A stretch of DNA of 43,803 nt from Thermaceae bacterium. Lineage in GTDB: Bacteria > Deinococcota > Deinococci > Deinococcales > Marinithermaceae. The notes beneath the pieces are model-generated. The model ran no database searches and was not told the DNA's origin. It was given only the letters and a program-made list of their open reading frames with translations. Both the position numbers and the translations under genes were made by a program. Of this stretch, positions 31,213 to 42,900 are shown piece after piece (within the stretch, counting starts at the first letter, position 1; each line of letters starts with the position of its first letter). The stretch covers positions 1 to 43,803 of the forward strand of contig JALSRQ010000108.1 in the NCBI GenBank assembly GCA_026984675.1. The letters run 5' to 3'.

Positions 31213-31950
31213 GTGGAGCCGATCGTCCGCCTGGAAAAGGTCAACAAGTGGTTTGGCCCCTTGCACGTTCTCCGGGACATCGACCTTGCGGTCGCGCCCG
31301 GTGAGGTGCTGGTGATCATCGGGCCCTCGGGGTCGGGGAAGAGCACCCTGATCCGCACCATCAACCGGCTGGAGCCGATTCAGAAGGGGCGGATCGTGGT
31401 CGACGGGGTCGAGCTCAACGAGGACCTGCGCAACGTCGAGGCGATCCGCCGCGAGGTGGGCATGGTCTTCCAGCAGTTCAACCTTTTTCCCCACATGACG
31501 ATTCTGGAAAACGTTACCCTCGCCCCCATGAAGGTGCGCGGCCTGCGCAAGGAGGAGGCCGCGCGGAAGGCGATGGAGCTCCTCGAGCGGGTGGGAATCG
31601 CCGACCAGGCGAACAAGTACCCGGCCCAGCTCTCCGGCGGCCAGCAGCAGCGGGCGGCGATCGTGCGGGCGCTGGCGATGGAGCCCAAGATCATGCTCTT
31701 CGACGAGCCCACCAGCGCCCTCGACCCCGAGATGATCGGCGAGGTGCTCGACGTGATGCGGGAGCTCGCCCGCTCGGGAATGACGATGCTGGTGGTCACC
31801 CACGAGATGGGCTTTGCCCGCGACGTGGCCGACCGGGTGATCTTCATGGACGAGGGGCGGATCGTCGAGGAGGGCACCCCCGAGGCGATCTTCTCGAACC
31901 CCCGGCACGAGCGGACCCAGGGCTTTCTCCACCGGATCCTCCACCACTAG
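31213..31950 (+). CDS. glnQ: Polar amino-acid ABC transporter ATP-binding protein
   Basis: A 245-residue ABC ATPase of the GlnQ/HisP class, the energy unit of polar amino-acid importers. Walker A is [19 protein letters not shown] (about residues 34-52), the Q-loop [12 protein letters not shown], the signature [17 protein letters not shown], Walker [14 protein letters not shown] and the switch His [14 protein letters not shown]. It is the obvious partner of the binding protein at 23187 and permease at 24013, which lack an adjacent ATPase. The GTG start is fixed by the TAGACT box and family length. Confidence 0.93.
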   Translation: MEPIVRLEKVNKWFGPLHVLRDIDLAVAPGEVLVIIGPSGSGKSTLIRTINRLEPIQKGRIVVDGVELNEDLRNVEAIRREVGMVFQQFNLFPHMTILENVTLAPMKVRGLRKEEAARKAMELLERVGIADQANKYPAQLSGGQQQRAAIVRALAMEPKIMLFDEPTSALDPEMIGEVLDVMRELARSGMTMLVVTHEMGFARDVADRVIFMDEGRIVEEGTPEAIFSNPRHERTQGFLHRILHH

Positions 31951-31952
31951 CG

Positions 31953-32321
31953 ATGCGCCCGGCGGTTCGGCTTTTCCTGCTGGAGTTCCTGCTGCTGGTG
32001 GTCTTCCTGCCCCCCTTTCTCCTGCTCCCCTGGGGCCAAAGCCGCCTTCCGGCCGGGCCGGTGGTGGCGGTGCTGGCCGGGCTTGCGGTCTTAGTGAGCC
32101 TGCTCGCCCGGTTCCAGGCCGCCCGGGCCGAGGCGCCGCTGGAGTGGCGGGCGGCGGCGATGCGGCTCGCCATCGGCCCCGGCCTTTTGGTCTGGGCGGC
32201 CGGGATCGCCTGGCGCCTGGGGGACGGCGGGCTGGCCCGGGAGGCGCTGGCGGGGGCCGCTTTACTCGCGCTTTTGCTTTGGGGGTTTCCGCCACCACCC
32301 AAGGAGCCGCCGGCGGGGTAG
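31953..32321 (+). CDS. Hypothetical membrane protein (122 aa)
   Basis: A 122-residue protein with about four hydrophobic segments (VRLFLLEFLLLVVFLPPFLL, GPVVAVLAGLAVLVSLLA, LAIGPGLLVWAAGIAW and EALAGAALLALLLWGF) and a Pro-rich end. Family unknown. It starts 2 nt after the ATPase gene stop, so it is co-transcribed. Its last 60 bp overlap the convergent patatin-like gene, an unusually long overlap; the true end of one of the two could differ in function only slightly. Confidence 0.65.
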   Translation: MRPAVRLFLLEFLLLVVFLPPFLLLPWGQSRLPAGPVVAVLAGLAVLVSLLARFQAARAEAPLEWRAAAMRLAIGPGLLVWAAGIAWRLGDGGLAREALAGAALLALLLWGFPPPPKEPPAG

Positions 32322-33107
32322 GTCGGCGGCCAGCCGGCGGCCGGCCTCGAGGCCCCGCGCGTAGAGCTCGTCGGCGCGGTCGAAGTCGAAGGTGTCGACC
32401 GGCTCGGCTAGCGAGAGCCGGATCACCCGGTCGGCCCGGGCCAGGGCCAGCTCCTTGAGCCGCCGCCGGGAGGCGTCGCCGGCGAGCAGGGCGGCCTCGA
32501 GGCCGTTCTTCGGCGGGTTCGGCGGGGCCGGGTTGGAGACGTCGACCGCCACCACCGCTCCCCGCCCCAGGCCCTTGAGCGCGCTCACCGGCACCTTCTC
32601 GGCGACGTCGCCGTCGACCAGCAGCCGGCCGTCCCAGGGAACCGGGGGAAAGAGCCCGGGGATGCTGCCCGAGGCCTGCACCGCGTCCACCACCGGCCCT
32701 TCCCGGAGGGCCACCAGCTCACCGGTGAGCAGGTCGGCGGCGACCACCGCCAGGGGAAGGGCGGCCTCCTCCAGCCGGCGGTCGCCGAAGAGGGCGGCGA
32801 GGCCCCGGCGCACCCGCCCGCCGTCGGCCAGCGAGGGGCGGCGGAGGCTCCGGAGGAAGAGGGCCCCGGCGCGGGCGGGGCCGATCCCGCCCGGGCGGGC
32901 GAGCCGGGCGAGCTCGGGGTCGGCGAGGGCGGCCTTCACCGGCGCCGGATCCAGCGGAAGCCCCAGGGCGTAGATCGCCGCCGCCACCGCCCCCGCCGAG
33001 GAGCCGGCCACTGCGGACACCGCCACCTCGGCGTCCTGGAGGGAGCGGAGCAGGCCGAGATGGAAAAACCCCCGCACCCCGCCGCCGCCGAGCGCGAGCC
33101 TAATCAT
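32262..33107 (-). CDS. Patatin-like phospholipase / RssA-type serine hydrolase
   Basis: A 281-residue patatin-fold acyl hydrolase, probably cytoplasmic or membrane-associated. The oxyanion loop is GGGGVRG (residues 7-13), the nucleophile elbow GSSAG with Ser37, and the catalytic Asp in LLVDGDVAEKVPV. SGSIPGLFPPV is a further family segment. It resembles bacterial RssA/YchK-like proteins, whose substrate is not established. The ATG at 33107 lies 8 bp inside the upstream membrane-protein gene; the frame is open further but that part is read in the other frame there. Confidence 0.85.
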   Translation of the reverse strand: MIRLALGGGGVRGFFHLGLLRSLQDAEVAVSAVAGSSAGAVAAAIYALGLPLDPAPVKAALADPELARLARPGGIGPARAGALFLRSLRRPSLADGGRVRRGLAALFGDRRLEEAALPLAVVAADLLTGELVALREGPVVDAVQASGSIPGLFPPVPWDGRLLVDGDVAEKVPVSALKGLGRGAVVAVDVSNPAPPNPPKNGLEAALLAGDASRRRLKELALARADRVIRLSLAEPVDTFDFDRADELYARGLEAGRRLAADLPRRRLLGWWRKPPKQKRE

Positions 33108-33378
33108 CCGCCCGCCCCCGACCCAGGAGCAGCCAGATCCCAAGCGCCAGCAGGAGGAGGGGGAAGAGCACCTTGAGGAGGGCGAGGCCCAGCGCCGCCG
33201 CCACCAGCAGGGGAACCAGCAGCACCAGGACCGCGGCGACCAAAGGGACCAGCAAGAGCGCCCCGAGGACCAGGGCGACCGCCGCCACCGCCCCCACCAC
33301 CGCGGCCACCAGCGGCCCCGCCAGGGGCCAAAGCAGGAGCACGCCCAACAACACGAACAGCCAGCCCAGCGCCCGCAT
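33100..33378 (-). CDS. Small hydrophobic membrane protein (92 aa)
   Basis: A 92-residue protein almost entirely hydrophobic (LGWLFVLLGVLLLWPLAG, AVVGAVAAVALVLGALLLVP, LGLALLKVLFPLLLLALGIW), with three or four membrane helices and a charged RGRADD end. No family recognised. The ATG at 33378 follows TAGGCT by 6 nt. It overlaps the patatin-like gene by 8 bp, so both are translated from one mRNA. Confidence 0.65.
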   Translation of the reverse strand: MRALGWLFVLLGVLLLWPLAGPLVAAVVGAVAAVALVLGALLLVPLVAAVLVLLVPLLVAAALGLALLKVLFPLLLLALGIWLLLGRGRADD

Positions 33379-33384
33379 GCCCCC

Positions 33385-33390
33385 AGCCTA
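33385..33390 (-). promoter_or_regulatory. Putative -10 box (TAGGCT) of the small membrane protein gene
   Basis: TAGGCT lies 6 nt before the ATG at 33378 on the minus strand (leaderless type), divergent from the lptB promoter 36 bp away. Confidence 0.4.
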
Positions 33391-33425
33391 CCGCGTGGGC
33401 TCATGCCCGGCTAAGGCGGGCGTGC

Positions 33426-33431
33426 TAGCCT
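33426..33431 (+). promoter_or_regulatory. Putative -10 box (TAGCCT) of lptB
   Basis: TAGCCT lies 7 nt before the ATG at 33439 and no Shine-Dalgarno is present. Confidence 0.4.
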
Positions 33432-33438
33432 TGCCCCG

Positions 33439-34200
33439 ATGGCAGCCGCCGCGGGCTTGGTCGAGGAGGCCCGCCGGGTCCGCCTGCGGGCCCGGGGGCT
33501 CAAGAAGCGCTACGGGCGGAGGGAAGTGGTGCGGGGGGTGGACCTCGAGCTCGGTCGGGGCGAGATCGTCGCCCTCTTCGGTCCCAACGGGGCGGGGAAG
33601 ACCACCACCTTCTACATGCTGGTGGGGTTCATCCGCCCCAACGCCGGCGAGATCGAGCTCCGGGGCCGGAACGTCACCCGGATGCCGATGTACCAGCGGG
33701 CCCGCATGGGTCTTGGCTACCTCCCCCAGGAACCCTCAGCCTTCCGCCGCATGACGGTGCTTGAGAACCTGCTGGCGATCCTCGAGCACCGCCCCCTGCC
33801 CCGTCGGCAGCGGCTGGAGATCGCCCTCGCGCTGCTGGAGGAGTTCGGCCTGACCCGCCTTAAGGACAAGTACGCCTACACCCTTTCGGGCGGCGAGCGA
33901 CGGCGGCTGGAGATCGCCCGCGCCCTCACCACCGAGCCCGACTTCATCCTCCTCGACGAGCCCTTCACCGGGGTGGACCCCAAGAGCGTGCGGGAGATTC
34001 AGCGGCTCATCGAGGAGCTCCGGGCCCGCCGGGGGGTGGGGATCTTCATCACCGACCACTCGGTGCGGGAGACCCTGGCGATCACCGACCGGGTGTACCT
34101 GATGTACGACGGGCAGGTGGTCTTCCACGGCACCCCCGACGAGTTCGCCCGCGACACCGGGGCCCGCACCTACTACCTGGGGGACGAGTTCGAGCTCTGA
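33439..34200 (+). CDS. lptB: LptB-type ABC ATPase (outer-membrane lipid export)
   Basis: A 253-residue ABC ATPase of the LptB/YhbG family, which powers lipopolysaccharide or outer-membrane glycolipid transport. Walker A is [18 protein letters not shown], the Q-loop region [17 protein letters not shown] with the LptB-typical PQxxSxFRxLTVxEN pattern, the signature [15 protein letters not shown] and Walker [13 protein letters not shown], then [10 protein letters not shown]. Thermaceae have an outer envelope but no classical LPS, so the cargo is unknown. It ends TGATG into the DUF3084 gene, suggesting a functional link. Confidence 0.9.
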   Translation: MAAAAGLVEEARRVRLRARGLKKRYGRREVVRGVDLELGRGEIVALFGPNGAGKTTTFYMLVGFIRPNAGEIELRGRNVTRMPMYQRARMGLGYLPQEPSAFRRMTVLENLLAILEHRPLPRRQRLEIALALLEEFGLTRLKDKYAYTLSGGERRRLEIARALTTEPDFILLDEPFTGVDPKSVREIQRLIEELRARRGVGIFITDHSVRETLAITDRVYLMYDGQVVFHGTPDEFARDTGARTYYLGDEFEL

Positions 34201-35630
34201 TGAGCCTGGCGGCGATCGTCCTCTTTCTCGTCCTGCTCGGCGGCCTCATCGCTTACGCCGGCGACGTGGTGGGCCGCCGGGTGGGCCGCCGCCATGTCCG
34301 GCTTTTCGGCCTGCGCCCCCGGACCACCGGGCTGTTGGTGGCGGTCTTCTCCGGGATGCTGGTGGCCCTGGTGGTCTTCGCCGCCTTCATGCTGCTGGTC
34401 CGGGGGGCCCGCGAGACGATCCTCGAGGCCCAGACCGTGCGGGCCGAGCGCGACCGGCTCCTGGCCGAGCGGGCGAAGCTTTTGGGGGAGCGGACCCACC
34501 TCGCCGAGCAGGTGGAGAACCTGAAGGCCCAGGCGGCCCAGTCGTTCGCCGAGGAGGAGCGGCTCAGGAAGCGGGAGGCGGAGCTCACCCAGCGCCTCAA
34601 GGCCAGCGAGGACCGGCTGCGACGGCTGGAGGAGGCGCGGAAGGGGCTCGAGGCCCAGCTGGCCGAGGCCCGGTCCGAGCTCGCCGCCCGGGAGGCCCGG
34701 CTCAAGACCCTGGAGGACGAGGCCCGGGTCGCCGAGGCCCAGTACGCCCGGCTCAAACGGGCCGAGGAGGCCCTGACCAAGGAGCTCCAGTCGCTCAAGG
34801 CCGCCCGCGACGAGGCCGACCGCCGGGCCAAGCAGGCGATGCAGGCCCTCGCCGACCTCAAGTCGGAGCAGGAGAAGCTTTCCGCCGAGGTCCTCACCCT
34901 GGAGGAACGGGCCCAGAAGCTCCAGGGCGACCTCGCCGAGCTGAACGCCCTCCGGCGGGAGCTGGAGAGCAAGAACGAGGCGCTGCGCCAGCAGAACCTG
35001 GCGCTCTCCCGTCTCCTGGATAAAAGCCGGCTGGAGGCCGCCCAGCTCAAGGGGCAGGTCGCCGAGCTCGCCCGTCGGGGGACCGCCCTTAAGCAGGGGT
35101 TCAGCCGGGCGATCACCGGCGAGGTCCTCGCCGAGGTCTTCCTCAGCTACGACGAGGATCCCGAGGCCGAGCTCGCCCGGGCCCTGGCCCAGGCGCGGGT
35201 GCGGGCCAAGATCATGGGGCTCCCCCCCTTGGCCCCGGTGAAGGCCGCCACCGGCGGCTGGCAGGGGCCGGGGCTGATCCTGATCGTGGCCGAAGGGGCC
35301 GACCCCGACGGGCGCATCCGGGCGGCCGCCCGCTTCGTCCCCTCGCGGACCCTCTTCGAGCCCGGCGAGGTGGTGGCCCGCGCCCGCCTGCCGGCCGACG
35401 CCGGCGAGGCCTTGAAGGCGCTGGTGGTGCTCCGGCGGAAGGCCGAGGAGCGCCTCCTGGGGCTCGGGGTCCCGGCCCACCACCTGAGCGGGGCCCGCAT
35501 TCCCGACCGCGACCTGGTGGCCTTCGCCGACCGCTGGAGCGGGGAACCGGTGGAGGCGGCGGTGGTGGCCGCCGACCTGCTCACCACCACCGGGCCGATC
35601 CGACTCAAGCTGGTGCGGCTCGCCCCCTAG
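34200..35630 (+). CDS. DUF3084 membrane-anchored coiled-coil protein
   Basis: A 476-residue protein with two N-terminal membrane helices (about residues 2-22 and 45-68), separated by a basic loop containing RRHVRLFGLRPRTTG. A long coiled coil of Glu/Lys/Arg/Leu heptads (about 75-300) and a globular C-terminal domain follow. The arrangement matches the DUF3084 family found in cyanobacteria and the Deinococcus-Thermus group; the function is unknown. Coupling to lptB (one-base overlap) and its shape suggest a role spanning the periplasm or at the envelope. Its stop overlaps the convergent hydrolase gene by 4 bp. Confidence 0.82.
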   Translation: MSLAAIVLFLVLLGGLIAYAGDVVGRRVGRRHVRLFGLRPRTTGLLVAVFSGMLVALVVFAAFMLLVRGARETILEAQTVRAERDRLLAERAKLLGERTHLAEQVENLKAQAAQSFAEEERLRKREAELTQRLKASEDRLRRLEEARKGLEAQLAEARSELAAREARLKTLEDEARVAEAQYARLKRAEEALTKELQSLKAARDEADRRAKQAMQALADLKSEQEKLSAEVLTLEERAQKLQGDLAELNALRRELESKNEALRQQNLALSRLLDKSRLEAAQLKGQVAELARRGTALKQGFSRAITGEVLAEVFLSYDEDPEAELARALAQARVRAKIMGLPPLAPVKAATGGWQGPGLILIVAEGADPDGRIRAAARFVPSRTLFEPGEVVARARLPADAGEALKALVVLRRKAEERLLGLGVPAHHLSGARIPDRDLVAFADRWSGEPVEAAVVAADLLTTTGPIRLKLVRLAP

Positions 35631-36229
35631 TGGAGGGCGGCCTGCACGAAGGGGAGGAGGGCCTCGAGGTAGGCCGCCAGGCCCTGGACGGTGGGCACCG
35701 GATCGTCCCGCTCCAGGCTGTGGTCGGCGCCCTCGAGAACCAGGACCTCGAGCCCGGGGTGCCGCACCGCCTCGATCCGCTCGATCGGGCTCAGGGGGTC
35801 CTCGCTGCCGGCGACGAGGAGCCCCTTTGGCTCGCGCTTGAGCGCCCCCATCACCCGTTCCTGCTTGAGCAGCGGGGTGAGCCAGACCCGGGCGGCGGGC
35901 ACCCGCACCTCGCCGAAGCCGGCGGCCAGCACCAGGGTGCCGGCCGACTTGCCGACGAGGAGCAACCGGTCGGTTCGTTCCTGGGCCCAGGCCAGGGTGG
36001 TGCGGGCGACCTCGAGCAGGTAGGCGCCCCGTTCCCGCTGGGGCAGGGCGGTGAGCTGGTAGGGGACCTCGAGGAGGTCGTAGCCGAGGTAGCGGGCGGC
36101 CCGGCCGGAAAAGTAGAGGAACGGGAGCTCGACGCCGTAGTGCAGCCCGGGGTAGAGCACGCAAAGCCCCCGCCCCTCCCCTTGGTGGTAGCGGAGCGGA
36201 ACCCGGCCGCGGTCGGTGGCGAGCTCCAT
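35627..36229 (-). CDS. Small alpha/beta hydrolase
   Basis: A 200-residue alpha/beta hydrolase. The nucleophile elbow GKSAG has Ser95, Asp144 lies in GSEDPLSP and His170 in GADHSLE, giving a complete catalytic triad at the right spacing. There is no lid domain and no signal peptide, so it is a cytosolic esterase- or dienelactone-hydrolase-like enzyme of unknown substrate. The ATG at 36229 follows a TAGGAT box by 7 nt; the frame is open further upstream, but antisense to the sigma-factor gene. Confidence 0.83.
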   Translation of the reverse strand: MELATDRGRVPLRYHQGEGRGLCVLYPGLHYGVELPFLYFSGRAARYLGYDLLEVPYQLTALPQRERGAYLLEVARTTLAWAQERTDRLLLVGKSAGTLVLAAGFGEVRVPAARVWLTPLLKQERVMGALKREPKGLLVAGSEDPLSPIERIEAVRHPGLEVLVLEGADHSLERDDPVPTVQGLAAYLEALLPFVQAALH

Positions 36230-36236
36230 TTCCGCT

Positions 36237-36242
36237 ATCCTA
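36237..36242 (-). promoter_or_regulatory. Putative -10 box (TAGGAT) of the hydrolase gene
   Basis: TAGGAT lies 7 nt before the ATG at 36229. A perfect palindrome GGGGTTC-N6-GAACCCC (36246-36265) sits directly upstream, in the -35 region; it could be an operator or the terminator stem of the sigma-factor gene. Confidence 0.45.
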
Positions 36243-36312
36243 CCCGGGGTTCCCCCGAGAACCCCTCCAATATGACCCAAACCCGGCCGGGGCCCCGGGG
36301 GGCCGCCGGCGG

Positions 36313-37650
<1,338 letters not shown>

Positions 37651-37659
37651 GCGTCCCCC

Positions 37660-38766
37660 TTAGCGCACGCTGAGCAGGACCTTGTACCGGCCGGACCGCA
37701 CCGTCCGGACGTTGCCAAAGACGCCTTCCATCAGGGGTTCGTACTTGAGAAAGGGATTGGCCACCAGGTAGAACCTTCCGCCGGTTTCCAGGTGCCGGTG
37801 GGCCGCCCAGACAAAGGCCTTCGCCACGTCCAAGATAACGCTCCCCCCAACGTGAAACGGGGGGTTCGTAACCACTATAGCAAACGTTTCCCCTTCCGGC
37901 AAGGCCTCGTCGACGTCGGAGTGGCGGAAGTCGGCGGCCAGGCCGCTCGCCTCCAGGCTGGCGGCGAGCGAGCGGAGGGCGGCGAGGTCGTCCTCCAGGG
38001 CGGTCACCCGGGCCCCGCCGGCGGCGAGCGGCAGGGTGAGGGCGCCGTAGCCGGCCCCGAGGTCGAGCACCCGGGCCCCCGGGGGAAGCTCGGGGAGGGC
38101 CGTAAGCAGCATCCGGCTGGCGGGGTCGACCCGTCCCTCGGAGAAGACCCCGGGCAGGGTGCGAAAGCGGAGCCTCTTCCCGAGGAGCGTCTCCTCGAAG
38201 CCGCGCCAGAGCTCGGGGAGCCGGGGGTGCCGCTCCTTTTCCAGCACCGCCAGGCGGAGGCCCCGCCGGCGGGCGAGCACCCGGCCGTAGCCCACCGCCG
38301 CCTGGGCCTCCTTGAAGTAGCGGTCGAACCCCCTTCGCTTGTCGCCGGCGATCCAGAGCCGCCCGCCGGGCCTCAGGGCCCGGGCGGCGGCGAGCACCGC
38401 CGCCATGGTGTAGCGGCTCCCTCGTTCGGCCGGGAGCACCAGGGCGGCGGCGTCGAAGACCCCCTCGGGGGCCTCCCAGGGGAGCCCCGGCCGGGCCTCG
38501 AAGCCGGCCGCCTCGGCGTTTTGGACGAGCGCCCGGAGGGCCGCCCGGCTGGGCTCGATCGCCACCACCCGGGCCCCCTTTCGGGCGGCGCTCCAGGCCA
38601 CCCACCCCACCCCGGGGTTGGCGTCGAGCAGCCGGCCCTCGGCCTCGAGGCCCTCGGCCAGGAAGGCGTAGCGGGGGTCGGCGTGGCCACGGGCCCCCGG
38701 CTTGGTGCGAAAGGGGCCCCAGGGGGTGGGCACGGTCTGGAGGCGGTGGTAGGCGGAAGGCTCCAT
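37660..38766 (-). CDS. rsmC: RsmC-like tandem methyltransferase (16S rRNA guanine-N2)
   Basis: A 368-residue protein with two methyltransferase-like domains. The N-terminal one is degenerate (LLDANPGVGWVAWSAARKGA, AIEPSRAALRALVQNAE). The C-terminal one is active-looking: motif I ARVLDLGAGYGALTLPLA and the catalytic NPPF motif in VTNPPFHVGG. This architecture matches RsmC/RlmG-type rRNA guanine-N2 methyltransferases, including the characterised Thermus RsmC. The exact target base is by family only. The start ATG at 38766 has GGAG upstream; it shares a 58-bp AT-richer promoter region with tsaD. Confidence 0.87.
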   Translation of the reverse strand: MEPSAYHRLQTVPTPWGPFRTKPGARGHADPRYAFLAEGLEAEGRLLDANPGVGWVAWSAARKGARVVAIEPSRAALRALVQNAEAAGFEARPGLPWEAPEGVFDAAALVLPAERGSRYTMAAVLAAARALRPGGRLWIAGDKRRGFDRYFKEAQAAVGYGRVLARRRGLRLAVLEKERHPRLPELWRGFEETLLGKRLRFRTLPGVFSEGRVDPASRMLLTALPELPPGARVLDLGAGYGALTLPLAAGGARVTALEDDLAALRSLAASLEASGLAADFRHSDVDEALPEGETFAIVVTNPPFHVGGSVILDVAKAFVWAAHRHLETGGRFYLVANPFLKYEPLMEGVFGNVRTVRSGRYKVLLSVR

Positions 38767-38809
38767 ACCGGCTCCAGGGTACCGGGTTTTCCTTAAAGCT
38801 ATCTTTTGC

Positions 38810-38815
38810 TAAAGT
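38810..38815 (+). promoter_or_regulatory. Putative -10 box (TAAAGT) of tsaD
   Basis: TAAAGT lies 9 nt before the GTG at 38825 in a short AT-rich divergent region (38785-38820). No Shine-Dalgarno is seen. Confidence 0.35.
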
Positions 38816-38824
38816 AAACCTTTG

Positions 38825-39817
38825 GTGATCCTCCTGGGCATCGACACCTCCTGCGACGACACCGGCGTGGGCCTGGTGGCCGACGGGCGGGTGCTCGTCC
38901 ACCGGGTGGCCTCCCAGACCGAGCTGCACGCTGGGTTCGGCGGGGTGGTGCCGGAGTACGCCTCCCGCGAGCACACCCGGGTCCTGGACCCGCTGGTGGC
39001 GGCGGTGCTGGAGGCGGCCGGGCTCGCCCCCGGCGACCTCGACGCGGTGGCGGCGACCTACGGCCCGGGGCTGGTGGGGCCGTTGCTGGTGGGGCTTTCC
39101 TACGCCAAGGGGCTGGCCCTGGGGCTCGGGGTCCCCTTCTACGGGGTCCACCACCTCGAGGCCCACCTGGCCGCCGCCCGCCCGGCCGACGGGGAACTCC
39201 GCCCGCCCTACCTGGCGCTGCTCGCCTCCGGCGGCCACACCCATCTCTTCGACGTCCCCGAGGAGGGCCGCTACCGGCTGCTCGGGGCCACCCGCGACGA
39301 CGCCGCCGGCGAGGCCTTCGACAAGGTGGCCCGGATGCTCGGGCTCGGCTACCCCGGGGGGCCGCGGATCGCCGAGCTCGCCCGGCGGGGCGACGACCGG
39401 GCGGTGCCGTTCCCCCTGCCGCTCAAGGGGCAGGCCGGCTACGACTTCAGCTTCTCGGGCCTCAAGACCGCCGCCGCCCGCTTCCTGGAGCGGGGCTACC
39501 CTCCCGAGGACCTGGCCGCCAGCTTCGAGCGGGCGGTGGTCGAGAGCCTGGTCAGGACGGTGGTTCGGGCTGCCCGCGACCTGGGACGCGCGCGGGTGGT
39601 GGTGGCCGGGGGGGTGGCGGCCAACGCCCGGCTCCGTCGGCGTTTCGCTGAGACCGGTCTGGCCCTGTTCTTTCCGCCCCCCGACCTGGCCACCGACAAC
39701 GGGGCGATGGTGGCCCTGGCCGCCTGGGAGCGGATCCGGCGGGGCCAGCCGGCGTCCCCCTGGGCGCTCGAGGCCACCCCCTACGCACCCCTCTCTCATG
39801 CCCAGGACGTAGAATAG
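38825..39817 (+). CDS. tsaD: tRNA threonylcarbamoyladenosine biosynthesis protein TsaD
   Basis: The catalytic subunit that transfers threonylcarbamoyl to A37 of ANN-decoding tRNAs, together with TsaB and TsaE. About 330 residues of ASKHA fold: LGIDTSCDDTGVGLV, FGGVVPEYASREH and GPGLVGPLLVGLSYAKG. The metal-binding pair of His residues is in VHHLEAHLAA and the Asp ligand in TDNGAMVALA. A TTG at 38822 is in frame, but the GTG at 38825 gives the usual N-terminus (three residues before LGID). The gene is followed 9 nt later by secA. Confidence 0.95.
   Translation: MILLGIDTSCDDTGVGLVADGRVLVHRVASQTELHAGFGGVVPEYASREHTRVLDPLVAAVLEAAGLAPGDLDAVAATYGPGLVGPLLVGLSYAKGLALGLGVPFYGVHHLEAHLAAARPADGELRPPYLALLASGGHTHLFDVPEEGRYRLLGATRDDAAGEAFDKVARMLGLGYPGGPRIAELARRGDDRAVPFPLPLKGQAGYDFSFSGLKTAAARFLERGYPPEDLAASFERAVVESLVRTVVRAARDLGRARVVVAGGVAANARLRRRFAETGLALFFPPPDLATDNGAMVALAAWERIRRGQPASPWALEATPYAPLSHAQDVE
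39810..39815 (+). promoter_or_regulatory. Putative -10 box (TAGAAT) of secA
   Basis: TAGAAT overlaps the end of tsaD and is followed by AGGAG (39816-39820) and the ATG at 39827. The transcript would start very close to the ribosome site. Confidence 0.4.
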
Positions 39818-39826
39818 GAGCGGCTT

Positions 39827-42844
<3,018 letters not shown>

Positions 42845-42888
42845 GGGGTGGGCCTTCCTACCTCCCATTTCCCACCCCTCACCCCCGG

Positions 42889-42894
42889 TAATCT
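42889..42894 (+). promoter_or_regulatory. Putative -10 box (TAATCT) of glcF
   Basis: TAATCT lies 6 nt before the ATG at 42901 with no Shine-Dalgarno. The 56-bp gap after secA also has GGGGTGGG and CCCACCCC arms around an 18-nt loop, a doubtful terminator without T-tract. Confidence 0.45.
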
Positions 42895-42900
42895 TTAGCC

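Noticed and set aside
42845-42900. GGGGTGGG / CCCACCCC arms after secA as a rho-independent terminator
   Set aside because: The loop is about 18 nt and no T-tract follows; too weak to call.
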